Assembly (NCBI RefSeq): GCF_000723405.1
Contig: NZ_CCAE010000004.1
Location: 124,001 to 188,000, forward strand
DNA length: 64,000 nt
Origin: Hydrogenophaga intermedia
GTDB lineage: Bacteria > Pseudomonadota > Gammaproteobacteria > Burkholderiales > Burkholderiaceae_C
Direction of reading: 5' to 3'
Made by a program: the position numbers and the translations under genes. Shown piece by piece: positions 1 to 9,577 of the stretch; the stretch's first letter is position 1; every line of letters starts with the position of its first letter. The notes under the pieces are model-generated. The model was not told the origin of the DNA. It worked only from the letters and a program-made list of their open reading frames with translations, and ran no database searches.

Positions 1-12
1 CGCGAGCTGAGC

Positions 13-653
13 ATGGAAACACTTGACCTGTTCGAGCCCACCGAGCGGGAGCAGCGCCTGGGACCCGGCGCCGTGCTGCTGCGCGGCTTCGCGCTGCCGC
101 AGGTGCCCGCACTGGTGGCCGCCATCGCAGCCGTCGCGTCGGCATCGCCGTTCCGTCACCTGGTCACGCCGGGCGGCTTCACCATGTCGGTGGCGATGAC
201 CAATTGCGGCGCGCTGGGCTGGACGAGCGACCGCCTGGGCTATCAATACACCGCCATCGACCCCGAGAGCGGTGCGCCCTGGCCCGCCATGCCGGCCGTC
301 TTTGCACAACTGGCGAACGAGGCCGCGGCGGCGGCAGGCTTCGAGCACTTCGAGCCCGATGCCTGCCTGGTCAACCGCTACACACCCGGCGCGCGGCTGT
401 CGCTGCACCAGGACAAGAACGAACGCGACTACACCGCTCCCATCGTGTCGGTGTCGCTGGGCATGCGCGCCACGTTCCTGTGGGGTGGCCTGGCGCGCAG
501 CGGTCCCACGCTCAAGGTGGCGCTGCGCCACGGCGACGTGGTGGTGTGGGGCGGCGCCGACCGCCTGCGCTACCACGGCGTGTCGCCGCTCAAGGACGAG
601 CCCCATGCGCTGCTGGGCAGCCAGCGCTTCAACCTCACATTCCGCCAGGCCGG

Positions 654-657
<4 letters not shown>
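13..657 (+). CDS. alkB: AlkB, DNA oxidative demethylase
   Basis: A 214-residue Fe(II)/2-oxoglutarate dioxygenase that removes methyl groups from N1-methyladenine and N3-methylcytosine in DNA. The facial triad is visible as H132-x-D134 (in HQDKNE) and H188 (in RYHGV), and the 2OG/substrate arginines lie in RFNLTFR (R205, R211). This spacing and length match the E. coli enzyme closely. It is the first gene of an overlapping set: its stop overlaps the ada start as ATGA, so translation is probably coupled. A TGA at 8-10 just upstream could end a preceding gene outside the window, so this may not be the true operon start. Confidence 0.95.
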
Positions 658-1720
<1,063 letters not shown>

Positions 1721-1724
<4 letters not shown>

Positions 1725-2410
1725 ACGGCGCTCGCCTGGACTGGGCAGAGATCTCGGCCCAACTGGATGAAGAAGGCCATGCCCTGTTGCCCGGCTGGCT
1801 GGGCGCCGAGGCGGCACGCAGTCTGGCGTATGGGGCCGAGACCTTGGGCGCTGTGCGCGTGCCACTGGCGGCCAGCGGTCTGGGGAGCGGTGACTTGTTC
1901 TGCTTCGAGGCGGGTTTGCCGGCGCCGCTCGACGCCTGGCGCACGTCGCTCTATCCGCACCTCGCCGCCATCGTCAACCGCTGGAACCACACCCTCGGCG
2001 TCGAGGCCCGCTACCCGCCGACGTTCACCGACTTCCTCCAGCGCAACCGGCAAGCGGGCCAGACGCGCGGCCAGTCCCACCTGAGCCGCCTGGGCGTAGA
2101 CGACCACCTGCTGCTGCACCAGCGCAACGAGGGCGAACAGGTGTTCCCCCTGCAGCTCGTCGCGCTGCTGTCCGAGCCCGGCGTCGATTTCGAGGGCGGC
2201 GAGTTCGTGACGACGGAGCAGCGCCCGCGCATGCAATCGCGCCCCGCTGTCCTGCCGCTGAAATTGGGCGACGTGGCGCTCATCGCCACGGACGAGCGCC
2301 CCGTACAGGGCAGCCGTGGCCCCTACCGGGTGAGGCTCAAGCACGCCATCGGCCGCGTGCGGCGGGGCGAACGTGTCGGCCTGGAATTGAGCTTTCACGG
2401 CGCGCGCTGA
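1721..2410 (+). CDS. 2OG-Fe(II) oxygenase, nucleic-acid-oxygenase-like (PF09859 type)
   Basis: A 229-residue protein starting at a GTG that overlaps the ada stop (GTGA), so it is the third coupled gene of the alkylation set. The core resembles the Oxygenase-NA family (PF09859): VFPLQLVALLSEP, DFEGGEF, TEQRPRMQSR, then KHAIGRVRRGER and a terminal LSFH. The distal iron His is H208 and the 2OG-binding Arg R218. The proximal motif reads H133-Q134-R135 (HQRNEG) where I expect His-x-Asp. I am unsure whether this is a catalytic loss or a feature of a subfamily. A role in DNA or nucleotide damage repair is inferred from family and position only. Confidence 0.75.
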
Positions 2411-2433
2411 AGCCTTGCCCGAGGCGTTTCTCG

Positions 2434-3789
2434 TCAGCGCGGCGCCACGCGGCTGCTCAGCGGCGGGCTCTTGTAGTCCGGCAGCAGCTTGCAGGCCTCG
2501 CCATAGGCCGCCTCGTAGCACTTGCACAGCGCCGCCACGCGCTGCGGCGTGGGCTTGTCCTTCCTGTCGATCCAGTTCAGCAGCGCGGTGAACAGCGCCG
2601 GGTACTGCGGCTCGCTCAGGTAGCTGTGCTCGGACTCGTCGCTGTAGGTCTGCACCAGCAGGGCGCCGTTGCCCGCGCGTTCCACGATCTCGCGGTAGGC
2701 GGACTCGAGTTCGACGAAGGCGGTCGGGTCGTTCACCGCGTGCAGCGCCAGCACGGGCACGTTGATGCGGCCCTGCGGGTCGCTGTCGCGCGCCAGTTCG
2801 GCCACGGCGGCGGGGTCGGCCGCGTAGCGCTGCACGCCCGCGTTCAAGGCCGCGTCGTCGGCCGAGCCCTGGTAGCGCACACGCATGTTGTCGAAGGGGT
2901 TGCGGCCGTCCAGGCGCAGTTGCGTGAGGTCGCGGAACAGCCAGGTGGCCCAGTTCAGGTGCGCGATGAGCGAGCGCTCGGGGATGCGGATGGCGTTGAC
3001 GATGGTGGCCAGGTTGGCCTTCTGTCGGTCCGTGCGCTGCGCGGCGGGCTTGCGCACGCCGGTGCACTCGTCCACGCGCGCCGCCAGTTCGGCGCGCGTG
3101 AGCCGTGCGTTCATGGGCAGGCCTTGCCACAGCGGGTACTGGGGTTCGTCGACCTTGGGGTGGTTCTGGCAGACGTATTGATAGACCACGCGCAGGTCGA
3201 GCCGGAAGTCGTAGGCGCGCGTGCCGCCACCCAGCACGCCGCTGGTGAGCAGCACGCCGTCGTACGGGCCGCGCGTGGGGCCGCTCGGGCCGCTCACCGT
3301 GGCGTATAGCTCGGCCGCCTTGGACGCCACGCCCGCGCCGTAGCTCTGCCCGTGCAGCAAGGTGCGGCGCGGCACGCCGAAGTGCTGCACGAAATGGCGG
3401 CGCGCGCGCTCGCTGTCCTCGGCCGCCATGCTGACGCCGAAGCCGCCGCGCCGGTAGGTGGCGGCGACCCAGGCGTAGCCGGCCTTGACGGTGATCGCCC
3501 AGCGCTTGAGGTCTTGCTCACCACGTTCGATGCGGGCCGGGCCGGTGTCGGCCGGCCCGCCGTGGGCGTGCACCACGAGCACGCCGGTGGCGGGCTTCCA
3601 GCCCGCGGGCAGGGCGGTCCAGAAGAAGCCGCCCAGGCCGTCATCGGCGGTGAAGCAGCGGGCGCCGGCCGGTACCTCCGTGGGGCAGGCGCGCGGCGTC
3701 GGGTCGCCGGGGCCGGGCGCGGCCAGGGTGTGCGAGGGAAGGCAGGCGAAGGCGGCCAGGGCGAGGCCCGCCAGGGAGCGGATGGGCAC
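2434..3789 (-). CDS. secreted alpha/beta hydrolase
   Basis: A 451-residue protein. The GTG at 3789 is chosen because a GGAG lies 7 bases upstream and a signal peptide follows directly (hydrophobic LAGLALAAFACLPS, then a cut near LAAPGPG); the longer frame to 3843 would put charged residues in front of it. The nucleophile elbow is HGQSYGAG. A downstream HAVNDPTAFVE and ESEHSYLSEP supply the likely Asp and His of the triad. The C-terminal tail carries paired cysteines (ALCKCYEAAYGEACK), plausible disulfides for an exported enzyme. Substrate unknown. It diverges from the LysR gene at 3889 with about 100 bp between. Confidence 0.75.
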   Translation of the reverse strand: MPIRSLAGLALAAFACLPSHTLAAPGPGDPTPRACPTEVPAGARCFTADDGLGGFFWTALPAGWKPATGVLVVHAHGGPADTGPARIERGEQDLKRWAITVKAGYAWVAATYRRGGFGVSMAAEDSERARRHFVQHFGVPRRTLLHGQSYGAGVASKAAELYATVSGPSGPTRGPYDGVLLTSGVLGGGTRAYDFRLDLRVVYQYVCQNHPKVDEPQYPLWQGLPMNARLTRAELAARVDECTGVRKPAAQRTDRQKANLATIVNAIRIPERSLIAHLNWATWLFRDLTQLRLDGRNPFDNMRVRYQGSADDAALNAGVQRYAADPAAVAELARDSDPQGRINVPVLALHAVNDPTAFVELESAYREIVERAGNGALLVQTYSDESEHSYLSEPQYPALFTALLNWIDRKDKPTPQRVAALCKCYEAAYGEACKLLPDYKSPPLSSRVAPR

Positions 3790-3859
3790 GGCTTGTCTCC
3801 GGTGTTGTGATTCGGGTCCGCCGCACGATAGGTGGGCCGCCACCCCGCGTCAAATATAC

Positions 3860-3875
3860 TGAAAGACCGATTTCA
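3860..3875. promoter_or_regulatory. LysR-box candidate
   Basis: TGAAA and TTTCA form an inverted repeat with a 6-base spacer, which fits the T-N11-A pattern of LysR-type operators. It lies 13 bases before the LysR start and between two divergent genes, where an autoregulatory site is expected. A TATACT at 3855-3860 abuts it. Confidence 0.4.
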
Positions 3876-3888
3876 ATACCTTTTGGAT

Positions 3889-4845
3889 ATGGAGTTCCGG
3901 CACCTGCGCTACTTCCTCGCCGTGGCCGACGCCGGGCACATGACGCGCGCGGCCGAGCGCCTGGGCATCCAGCAGCCGCCCTTGAGCCTGCAGATCAAGG
4001 CGCTGGAGGCGGAGCTGGGCGTGGCGCTGTTCCAGCGCCACCCGAAGGGCGTGGCGCTGACGGACGCGGGCCACCAGTTCGAGCAGGAGGCGCGCCGCCT
4101 GGTGGACGAGATGGCCGCCATGCAAGGGCGCATGGCCCGCGTGGCGCGCGGCGAACTCGGCGTGCTCAACGTCGGCTTCACCAGTTCGGCGGCGGCCCAC
4201 GCCTTCACGCCCGAGGCCCTGCGCGCCTGCCGCCGCGCCTGGCCCGGCATCACCCTGGCCATCCGCGAGGACCACGCCGCCGGCATCACCGAGGCCGTGG
4301 CCAGCGGGCGATTGCATTGCGGGCTGATTCGCGTGCCCGTGTCGCAGCCCGATCACCTGAGCTTCGAGGTGCTGCTGCGTGAGCCGGTGCTGGTGGCGCT
4401 ACCGGTGGACCACCCGCTGGCGGACCCGGCGAGCGGGTCGGTGGGTCGGCGCGGCCCTCGGGCGCTGGCCTTGACCGAGTTGCGACAGGAAGGCTTCATC
4501 CTCGTGCGCCAGCCCGGCGCGCCCGGGCTCTACGCCAACCTGCTGGCGCTGTGCGAGGCGCAGGGTTTTCGCCCGCGCATCGCGGCCGAAGTGGAGCGCA
4601 TGGTGACGAGCCTGAATCTGGTGGCCGCGGGCGTCGGCATCGCGGTGGTGCCGGCGTCCATGCATGGCCTGCACCCGCAGGCGGTGGTGTACCGGCCGCT
4701 GGCCGACGGCACGCCGTTGGACGCGCCGCTGACCCTGGTCTACCGCAGCGCCGACGCCAGCGGGCCGGCCGCGCATTTCCTCAAGATCGTTCGCGACACC
4801 GCCCGCCGGTATCAGGCGCGTGGGCGAAAAGGACCGACTCGGTGA
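3889..4845 (+). CDS. LysR-family transcriptional regulator
   Basis: A 318-residue LysR-type regulator. The N-terminal winged HTH is clear (MEFRHLRYFLAVADAGHMTR, then AAERLGIQQPPLSLQIKALE), followed by a periplasmic-binding-protein-like effector domain. The ATG at 3889 is chosen because the family begins at this point; the frame open to 3832 adds 19 non-homologous residues. Its stop overlaps the GTG of the next gene, a Bug-type solute-binding protein, so the two are co-transcribed and the regulator may respond to the ligand taken up. The divergent hydrolase is a possible target. Confidence 0.9.
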   Translation: MEFRHLRYFLAVADAGHMTRAAERLGIQQPPLSLQIKALEAELGVALFQRHPKGVALTDAGHQFEQEARRLVDEMAAMQGRMARVARGELGVLNVGFTSSAAAHAFTPEALRACRRAWPGITLAIREDHAAGITEAVASGRLHCGLIRVPVSQPDHLSFEVLLREPVLVALPVDHPLADPASGSVGRRGPRALALTELRQEGFILVRQPGAPGLYANLLALCEAQGFRPRIAAEVERMVTSLNLVAAGVGIAVVPASMHGLHPQAVVYRPLADGTPLDAPLTLVYRSADASGPAAHFLKIVRDTARRYQARGRKGPTR

Positions 4846-5816
4846 ACGCGAACCGCCGGCAAGCGACGGTGGCGCTGCTGGCGCTGGCAGCGTCGCGGCT
4901 GGCCCGGGCAACACCGCCATGGCCCGCGCGGCCGCTGCGCCTCATCGTGGTCTACCCACCGGGTGGGCTCAGCGACGGCCTGGCCCGCGCCATCGCCGAC
5001 GGACTGGCCGCACGCCTGGGCGTGCCGGTGCACGTGGACAACCGGGCGGGCGGCGGCGGCGTCGTGGGCCTGCAAGCGTTGGCGCGGGCCGTGCCCGACG
5101 GTCACACGCTGGCGTTTTCCGCCACCAGCCCCCTGACGCTGCGCCCCCACCTGGGCCCGGTCGGTTTCGACCCGCTGCGCGACGTCGCGCCGGTGGCCAG
5201 CGCCATGGTCACGCCGGTGCTGCTGGTGGGCACGCCGGCGTTCACGGGCGAGCGCTTCGCTGACCTGCTGCAGCAGGCTCGCGAGCGGCCCCGGGCCCTG
5301 CGCTGGGCGACCTCGGGCGTGGCCACGGCGGGGCACCTGGTGCTGGAGCAGGTGCAGGCCGGCGCTGGAATTGCCGTGACGCATGTGCCCTACAAGGGCG
5401 GCGGGCAGCAGCTCAACGACGCCCTGAGTGGCCAGTTCGAGTTGCTGTCCACCAACGTGGCGCCGCTGCAGTTGCAGCACGTGGCGGCAGGGCGCTTCAA
5501 GCCGCTGGCGGTGGGTGCGCCGCGGCGGCTGGATGTGTTGCCCGAGGTGCCCACCTTTGCCGAGCTGGGCCTGCCGCAGGCCAACATCGGTTCGCTGTTC
5601 GGCCTGTTCGCGCCGGGTGGCACGCCGCTCGCGCTGTTGGACCGGCTCAACGCCGAGATCAACCAGGTGCTGGCGTCCCCCGCCATCCGCGACCGGCTGG
5701 TCGCATCGGACAACCTGCCCGCCATCGACGACCGCGCGGCCTTCGCGCGCCGCATCGCCGAGGCCCTCAGGGCTGGGCCTGAGGCGAACCCGCCGGCACC
5801 CGGCGCGCGCCGTTGA
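4842..5816 (+). CDS. Bug-family tripartite tricarboxylate transporter substrate-binding protein
   Basis: A 324-residue extracytoplasmic binding protein starting at GTG 4842, overlapping the LysR stop by 4 bases. It has a short N-terminal export signal (VALLALAASRLARA) and the typical Bug sequence run: RLIVVYPPGGLSD, VDNRAGGGGVVG, VAPVASAM, HVPYKGGGQQLNDALSGQ, EVPTFAEL and a C-terminal LNAEINQVLAS. Such proteins capture small carboxylates. No TctA/TctB membrane partners lie nearby, as is common for the many orphan Bug proteins of Burkholderiales. The 3' end overlaps the convergent NlpC/P60 gene by 50 bp. Confidence 0.9.
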   Translation: MNANRRQATVALLALAASRLARATPPWPARPLRLIVVYPPGGLSDGLARAIADGLAARLGVPVHVDNRAGGGGVVGLQALARAVPDGHTLAFSATSPLTLRPHLGPVGFDPLRDVAPVASAMVTPVLLVGTPAFTGERFADLLQQARERPRALRWATSGVATAGHLVLEQVQAGAGIAVTHVPYKGGGQQLNDALSGQFELLSTNVAPLQLQHVAAGRFKPLAVGAPRRLDVLPEVPTFAELGLPQANIGSLFGLFAPGGTPLALLDRLNAEINQVLASPAIRDRLVASDNLPAIDDRAAFARRIAEALRAGPEANPPAPGARR

Positions 5817-6324
5817 AGCGCTTGTTCCAGTACGCCACGCGCATGTCTTCCACGCGCACCTGGGCGCCGGCGCGCGGCGAGTGCACGAACTTGCCGTCGC
5901 CGATGTAGATGCCCACGTGGCTGAAGGAGCGGCGCAGGGTGTTGAAGAACACCAGGTCGCCGGGTTGCAGGTCGCTGCGCTCGATGGGCTGGGTGGCGGC
6001 GGCCTGCTCGTCGGAACGGCGCGGCAGCAACTTGCCCATGGACTGCTCGTACACCGCACGCACGAAGCCGCTGCAGTCGAAGCCGGTGTCGAAGGTGTTG
6101 CCGCCGTACTTGTAGGGCACGCCCAGGAAGGCCAGGGCGTTGATCACCAGGCTGGACGCCTGTTGGGTGGCGGTGGCGCCGGCCTGCTGCACCTGCTCAC
6201 CCAGGCGGCTCATGAAGCCCTTGTCGGCCAGCAGCGTGTCCATGTCTTCCCAGCTTCCGCTGGGCGGCGCGGCGTGTGCCACGGCCGAGCAGCCGATGAG
6301 GAGGAGGGGAAGCCAGCGACGCAT
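5767..6324 (-). CDS. NlpC/P60-family cell-wall endopeptidase
   Basis: A 185-residue exported C40 peptidase. An N-terminal signal (MRRWLPLLLIGCSAVAHA) precedes a short helical linker and the catalytic domain. The nucleophile is C84 in DCSGFV, the His is H136 in SFSHVGIYIG, and the third polar residue is probably H148 in FVHSPR. Such enzymes cleave peptide stems of peptidoglycan (gamma-D-Glu to diaminopimelate bonds). The cysteine in the signal region (IGCSA) is a weak lipobox, so lipidation cannot be excluded. It converges on the Bug gene with a 50-bp overlap of coding ends. Confidence 0.9.
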   Translation of the reverse strand: MRRWLPLLLIGCSAVAHAAPPSGSWEDMDTLLADKGFMSRLGEQVQQAGATATQQASSLVINALAFLGVPYKYGGNTFDTGFDCSGFVRAVYEQSMGKLLPRRSDEQAAATQPIERSDLQPGDLVFFNTLRRSFSHVGIYIGDGKFVHSPRAGAQVRVEDMRVAYWNKRFNGARRVPAGSPQAQP

Positions 6325-6364
6325 GGACGCGGAGGGTAGTGCGCCACACCTCTCCCGTCAACTG

Positions 6365-6385
6365 AAAAAAGCGCCGTAAGCGCTT
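6365..6385 (-). terminator. rho-independent terminator of the HpaB-like gene
   Basis: Read on the minus strand, AAGCGC and GCGCTT form a 6-bp stem with a 5-base loop, and the stem runs into six consecutive T. It begins directly after the stop of the gene ending at 6389. Confidence 0.75.
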
Positions 6386-6388
6386 GAT

Positions 6389-7996
6389 TCAGGCTGATTT
6401 TGTTGCTTTCGTATTCGTTGGTAATTCAATCATCATGGCTTGGCCGGGCTGCGTGCAGCCCGTGTCGCAGCAGCGGCCGGGCTGGCGGTTGCGTGTGATG
6501 GCGCGCGCCGGGTCGGCGCTCAGGCCGCGATCCAGCAGGCGCTCGACCAGGTCGACCTTGTCGCCCACCGGGTAGTGGCGCCAGATTTCCTGCTTCATGG
6601 CGGCCGGCGAGCCGCCGCCGTGCAGGCTGATCACGCTGTACCAGCCGCCCTGGTAGCCCGCGGTGAGGTCCTCGATGAAGCGCGCCGCCTGGATGCGCTG
6701 CTCGTAGGGCACGTCCGGGCTGGCGCGCAGCACGTCGGACAGGCGGCCCGCGGTTTCGGGGTTGTGGTCCTCGTCGGGGCCGGGCAGCGTCACGATGAGG
6801 CCGCCGCTCACCGTGTGCGCCAGGCGGTGCATGTCGTAGATCTTGGTGGCCAGCAGCAGCTTGCCGATGTTGGCGAACACCGGGTCGGGCATGAAGACTT
6901 CGGCGTGTTCGTCGCGCCGGCCGTAGACGCTGGCGGCCACACCGCAGGCGTAGAAACCCTCCACGATGGTGATCAGCTCCACCATCTGCTCGCGCAGCTG
7001 GCTCTCGGCGCCTGGGTCGAAGCCATTGGCCTCGCACATCAGCGCGCCCGCGCCGATCAACAGGTCCCCGAAGCCCGCGCGCGCGGCGATGCAGGTCTGG
7101 CGGTGGTGGGTGGCGTAGCTGTAGGTGAGGTGGCCGGAGTGCTCCCATTCACCGGCCAGGAAGACGCGCTCCCAGGGCACGAACACGCGGTCGAACAGGC
7201 ACACGCCGGTGCTCTGGCCGAAGCGGCGCGAGAACAGGGCGTCGCCGTGCTCGAGCTTCTCGCCCGGGCGCCCGGCCGGGCGGGCCACGATGGTCAGGCC
7301 CTCGGCATCCACCGGCACGGCGCAGCAGACGGCGAAGTCGGCGTCGGCCTCGCCCATGTTGCGGCAGGGCATGACCAGCAGCTCATGCATGTAGGGCGCG
7401 CCGGTGACGATGGCCTTGGTGCCGCTGATGACGATGCCTTTGGCGTTGCGCTCGACGATGTGAACGTAGCTGTCGGGGTTGGCCTGCTGGTGCGGGCGGC
7501 GGCTGCGATCGCCCTTGGCATCGGTCATGGCCACGCCCAGGGTCAGGTCCTGGTCCTGCACGCGGTGCAGGTAGTCCACGAAGCGCTCGCCATGCTCGCG
7601 TCGGCCGGTGGCGTCGTCCAGCCGGGCGCTGAGCTGGGCAATGGCGTGCAGCGCGTCGTGCGTCAGGTAACGCTGGGCGCAGCCGGTTTCCTGGCAGATC
7701 AGGCGCACGGCCTCCAGTTTGTTGAGCAAGTCGCCCGCGCTGGCGGACAGGTGGGTCATGCGGTTCACCGTGCGCCCGCTGGTGTGCTGCACGGCCGTCA
7801 TCAGCGGCGCGTACTCCGGGCGATGGGCGAAGTCGTAGGTCAGCGCCACCGCGTTGATGCCGGGTTGCAGCGCCGGGTCGTCGGCCACGCTCTCTACCCA
7901 GCGGCCGTCCACGCTCACCCGCGGGCGGGAACGCCGCAGCGATTCGCGGTAGTCGGCGCCAGTCATCAGTGTTGGCGTGGGGGCCATGGTGTTCAT
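6389..7996 (-). CDS. 4-hydroxyphenylacetate 3-hydroxylase / 4-hydroxybutyryl-CoA dehydratase superfamily protein
   Basis: A 535-residue member of the HpaB/AbfD flavoprotein superfamily. The ATG at 7996 has AGGAG 8-9 bases upstream. Sequence resembles 4-hydroxybutyryl-CoA dehydratase (MTGADYRESLR, MTDAKGDRS, HHRQTCIAARAGFGD, SLHGGGSP). From memory of the clostridial enzyme, its [4Fe-4S] ligands are C99, C103, H292 and C299. Here only C106 (for C99) and H298 (for H292) remain, while Y110 and A305 replace the other two cysteines. An iron-sulfur dehydratase is therefore unlikely and an FAD-dependent hydroxylase is more plausible. A C-terminal GRCCDTGC patch is distinctive. It diverges from a TetR gene, its likely regulator. 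Substrate unknown; no flavin reductase partner is adjacent. Confidence 0.8.
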   Translation of the reverse strand: MNTMAPTPTLMTGADYRESLRRSRPRVSVDGRWVESVADDPALQPGINAVALTYDFAHRPEYAPLMTAVQHTSGRTVNRMTHLSASAGDLLNKLEAVRLICQETGCAQRYLTHDALHAIAQLSARLDDATGRREHGERFVDYLHRVQDQDLTLGVAMTDAKGDRSRRPHQQANPDSYVHIVERNAKGIVISGTKAIVTGAPYMHELLVMPCRNMGEADADFAVCCAVPVDAEGLTIVARPAGRPGEKLEHGDALFSRRFGQSTGVCLFDRVFVPWERVFLAGEWEHSGHLTYSYATHHRQTCIAARAGFGDLLIGAGALMCEANGFDPGAESQLREQMVELITIVEGFYACGVAASVYGRRDEHAEVFMPDPVFANIGKLLLATKIYDMHRLAHTVSGGLIVTLPGPDEDHNPETAGRLSDVLRASPDVPYEQRIQAARFIEDLTAGYQGGWYSVISLHGGGSPAAMKQEIWRHYPVGDKVDLVERLLDRGLSADPARAITRNRQPGRCCDTGCTQPGQAMMIELPTNTKATKSA

Positions 7997-8093
7997 GCGT
8001 TTGTCTCCTGTTCTTGGGGCTGCCGGATGTTGAATTTTCATGGCTGCAATCGAAAGATTAAACAGTGTTCAATTGTTTGACAAGGGTTTATCA

Positions 8094-8112
8094 AATCGAA
8101 CCGAGTTCGATT
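8094..8112. promoter_or_regulatory. perfect palindromic operator candidate for the divergent TetR
   Basis: AATCGAAC and GTTCGATT are perfect 8-bp arms around CGA. The site lies 20 bp before the TetR start and within the 136-bp divergent gap to the HpaB-like gene, where a TetR repressor would control both. A TTGACA at 8077-8082 is close by. Confidence 0.65.
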
Positions 8113-8132
8113 CCCTGGCTACACTGCGCGCC

Positions 8133-8861
8133 ATGAACGTGCACCTCGACGAGCTTCGCCCCCTGCCCAGCGCGGCCGACCAGGCCGAGGCCCAGCGCCA
8201 GCTCGAGCTGCGGCAGCAGCGCCAGCTCGCCATGTCGGACACCCGCCGCGCCCACGTGCTGGACGCCGCACGCCGCGTCTTCGCCGACAAGGGGGTCGAG
8301 GGCGCCAGCATCCGCGAGATCGCGCGCGAGGCCGGCTACACCGCCGGGGCGCTGTACAGCTACTTCGACAGCAAGGAGGCCATCTACGGCGCGCTGTTGG
8401 CCGAATCGCTGGATCGCCTTCAGGCCGAGGTGCAGGCCGCGCGCGCGCTCAAGGCCCAGCCCGGCAAGGCCCTGGCCGCCAAGGCCCAGGCCTGGTTCGG
8501 CTTCTACGCCAGCAACCCGCGCGACCTGGACCTGGGCTTCTACCTCGTCAACGGCCTGGCCCCGCACGGCCTCACGCACGAGCTGGATCGCACCCTCAAC
8601 GAGCGCCTGCTGGAGGCTCTGCGCCCCTGCGAGCAGGCCCTGGAGGACCTGGGCCTGCCGCCCGACGCCGCGGCGCGCGAGAATGCCGCCCTGTTCGCGC
8701 ACGGCATGGGGCTGTTGCTGCTCAAGCACACCGGCCGCATCCGGCTGTTCGGGCAGGCGGCCGAGGCCCTGTTCGCGCAGTACGTGGACCGCCTGGTCGA
8801 GCGCTTCGACCCCGCCGCGCCCGGCCGCGCGCTGCCGCAGCGCGACCTGTTCGCCGAGTGA
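8133..8861 (+). CDS. TetR/AcrR-family transcriptional regulator
   Basis: A 242-residue regulator. The HTH is typical (ARRVFADKGVEGASIREIAR, then EAGYTAGALYSYFDSKEAIY), preceded by an unusually long Gln/Arg/Leu-rich N-terminal extension of about 45 residues. The ATG at 8133 is preferred over the upstream ATG at 8040, which would run the reading frame through the operator palindrome. The C-terminal ligand domain gives no effector clue. Divergence from the HpaB-like oxygenase suggests it represses that gene in the absence of its substrate. Confidence 0.85.
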   Translation: MNVHLDELRPLPSAADQAEAQRQLELRQQRQLAMSDTRRAHVLDAARRVFADKGVEGASIREIAREAGYTAGALYSYFDSKEAIYGALLAESLDRLQAEVQAARALKAQPGKALAAKAQAWFGFYASNPRDLDLGFYLVNGLAPHGLTHELDRTLNERLLEALRPCEQALEDLGLPPDAAARENAALFAHGMGLLLLKHTGRIRLFGQAAEALFAQYVDRLVERFDPAAPGRALPQRDLFAE

Positions 8862-8871
8862 TTCTCTGTCG

Positions 8872-8895
8872 CCGACCGGCCCGCGCGCCGGTCGG
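8872..8895 (+). terminator. stem-loop after the TetR gene
   Basis: CCGACCGGC and GCCGGTCGG form a 9-bp stem with a CCGCGC loop, starting 10 bases after the TetR stop. There is no T tract, so any termination would be factor-dependent or partial. Confidence 0.4.
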
Positions 8896-8939
8896 GTGTT
8901 CCCGGGCCCACGGCCCACCCAAACTCTTTACCGCTCGCC

Positions 8940-9551
8940 ATGCTGCTTGACGCCGACGACTCCCAACTGGTGCTGGTGGACTACCAGCCCCGCCTCATGC
9001 CCGCCATTCACGAAGGCCCGCAGGTGCTGGCCAACGCCCTGCGTCTGGCGAAGATGGCCCAGGCCTTCGACGTGCCGGTGTGGGGCACCGAACAGAACCC
9101 CGACAAGCTGGGCGCCCACCCGCCCGAGCTGCGCGCCCTGTGCCGCCGCACCCTGGCCAAGATGCACTTCAGCGCCGTGGCCGACGGCCTGGCCGACTGG
9201 CTGCGCCCGCCCGCGCGGCCCCAGGGCGGCAACGTGCGCAGCTTGCCCAAGCACCTGCAGAAAGAGCGTGCCCAGGCCCCGCGAGAGGCCGAGCGCCCCA
9301 GCATCGTCATCGCCGGTTGCGAAGCCCACGTCTGCCTGATGCAGACGGCGTTGGAGTTGCTGGAACAGGAGTTCGAGGTCTGGGTGGTGACGGACGCCTG
9401 CGGCTCGCGCACCGAGCGCAACCGCGACGCCGCCTTCGACCGGCTGGCGGGGGCGGGCGCCGAGCTGCTGACGACCGAAATGGTGGCCTTCGAGTGGCTG
9501 CGCACGGCGGAGCACCCCGAATTCAAGGCGGTGCAGGGGCTCATCAAGTAG
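8940..9551 (+). CDS. isochorismatase-family cysteine hydrolase
   Basis: A 203-residue protein of the isochorismatase-like (cysteine hydrolase) family. The triad is readable as D14 (VLVDYQPRLM), K74 (LAKMHFS) and C132 (GCEAHVC). About 30 residues rich in Pro, Arg and Gln (about 88-118) are inserted before the strand leading to the nucleophile, lengthening a domain that is usually near 180 residues. Family members hydrolyse isochorismate, nicotinamide, N-carbamoyl compounds or similar amides. The specificity cannot be read here. It stands alone between the TetR gene and a convergent PhyH gene. Confidence 0.85.
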   Translation: MLLDADDSQLVLVDYQPRLMPAIHEGPQVLANALRLAKMAQAFDVPVWGTEQNPDKLGAHPPELRALCRRTLAKMHFSAVADGLADWLRPPARPQGGNVRSLPKHLQKERAQAPREAERPSIVIAGCEAHVCLMQTALELLEQEFEVWVVTDACGSRTERNRDAAFDRLAGAGAELLTTEMVAFEWLRTAEHPEFKAVQGLIK

Positions 9552-9577
9552 GGCGATTCAAGCCCGGCCGCCCCCGG

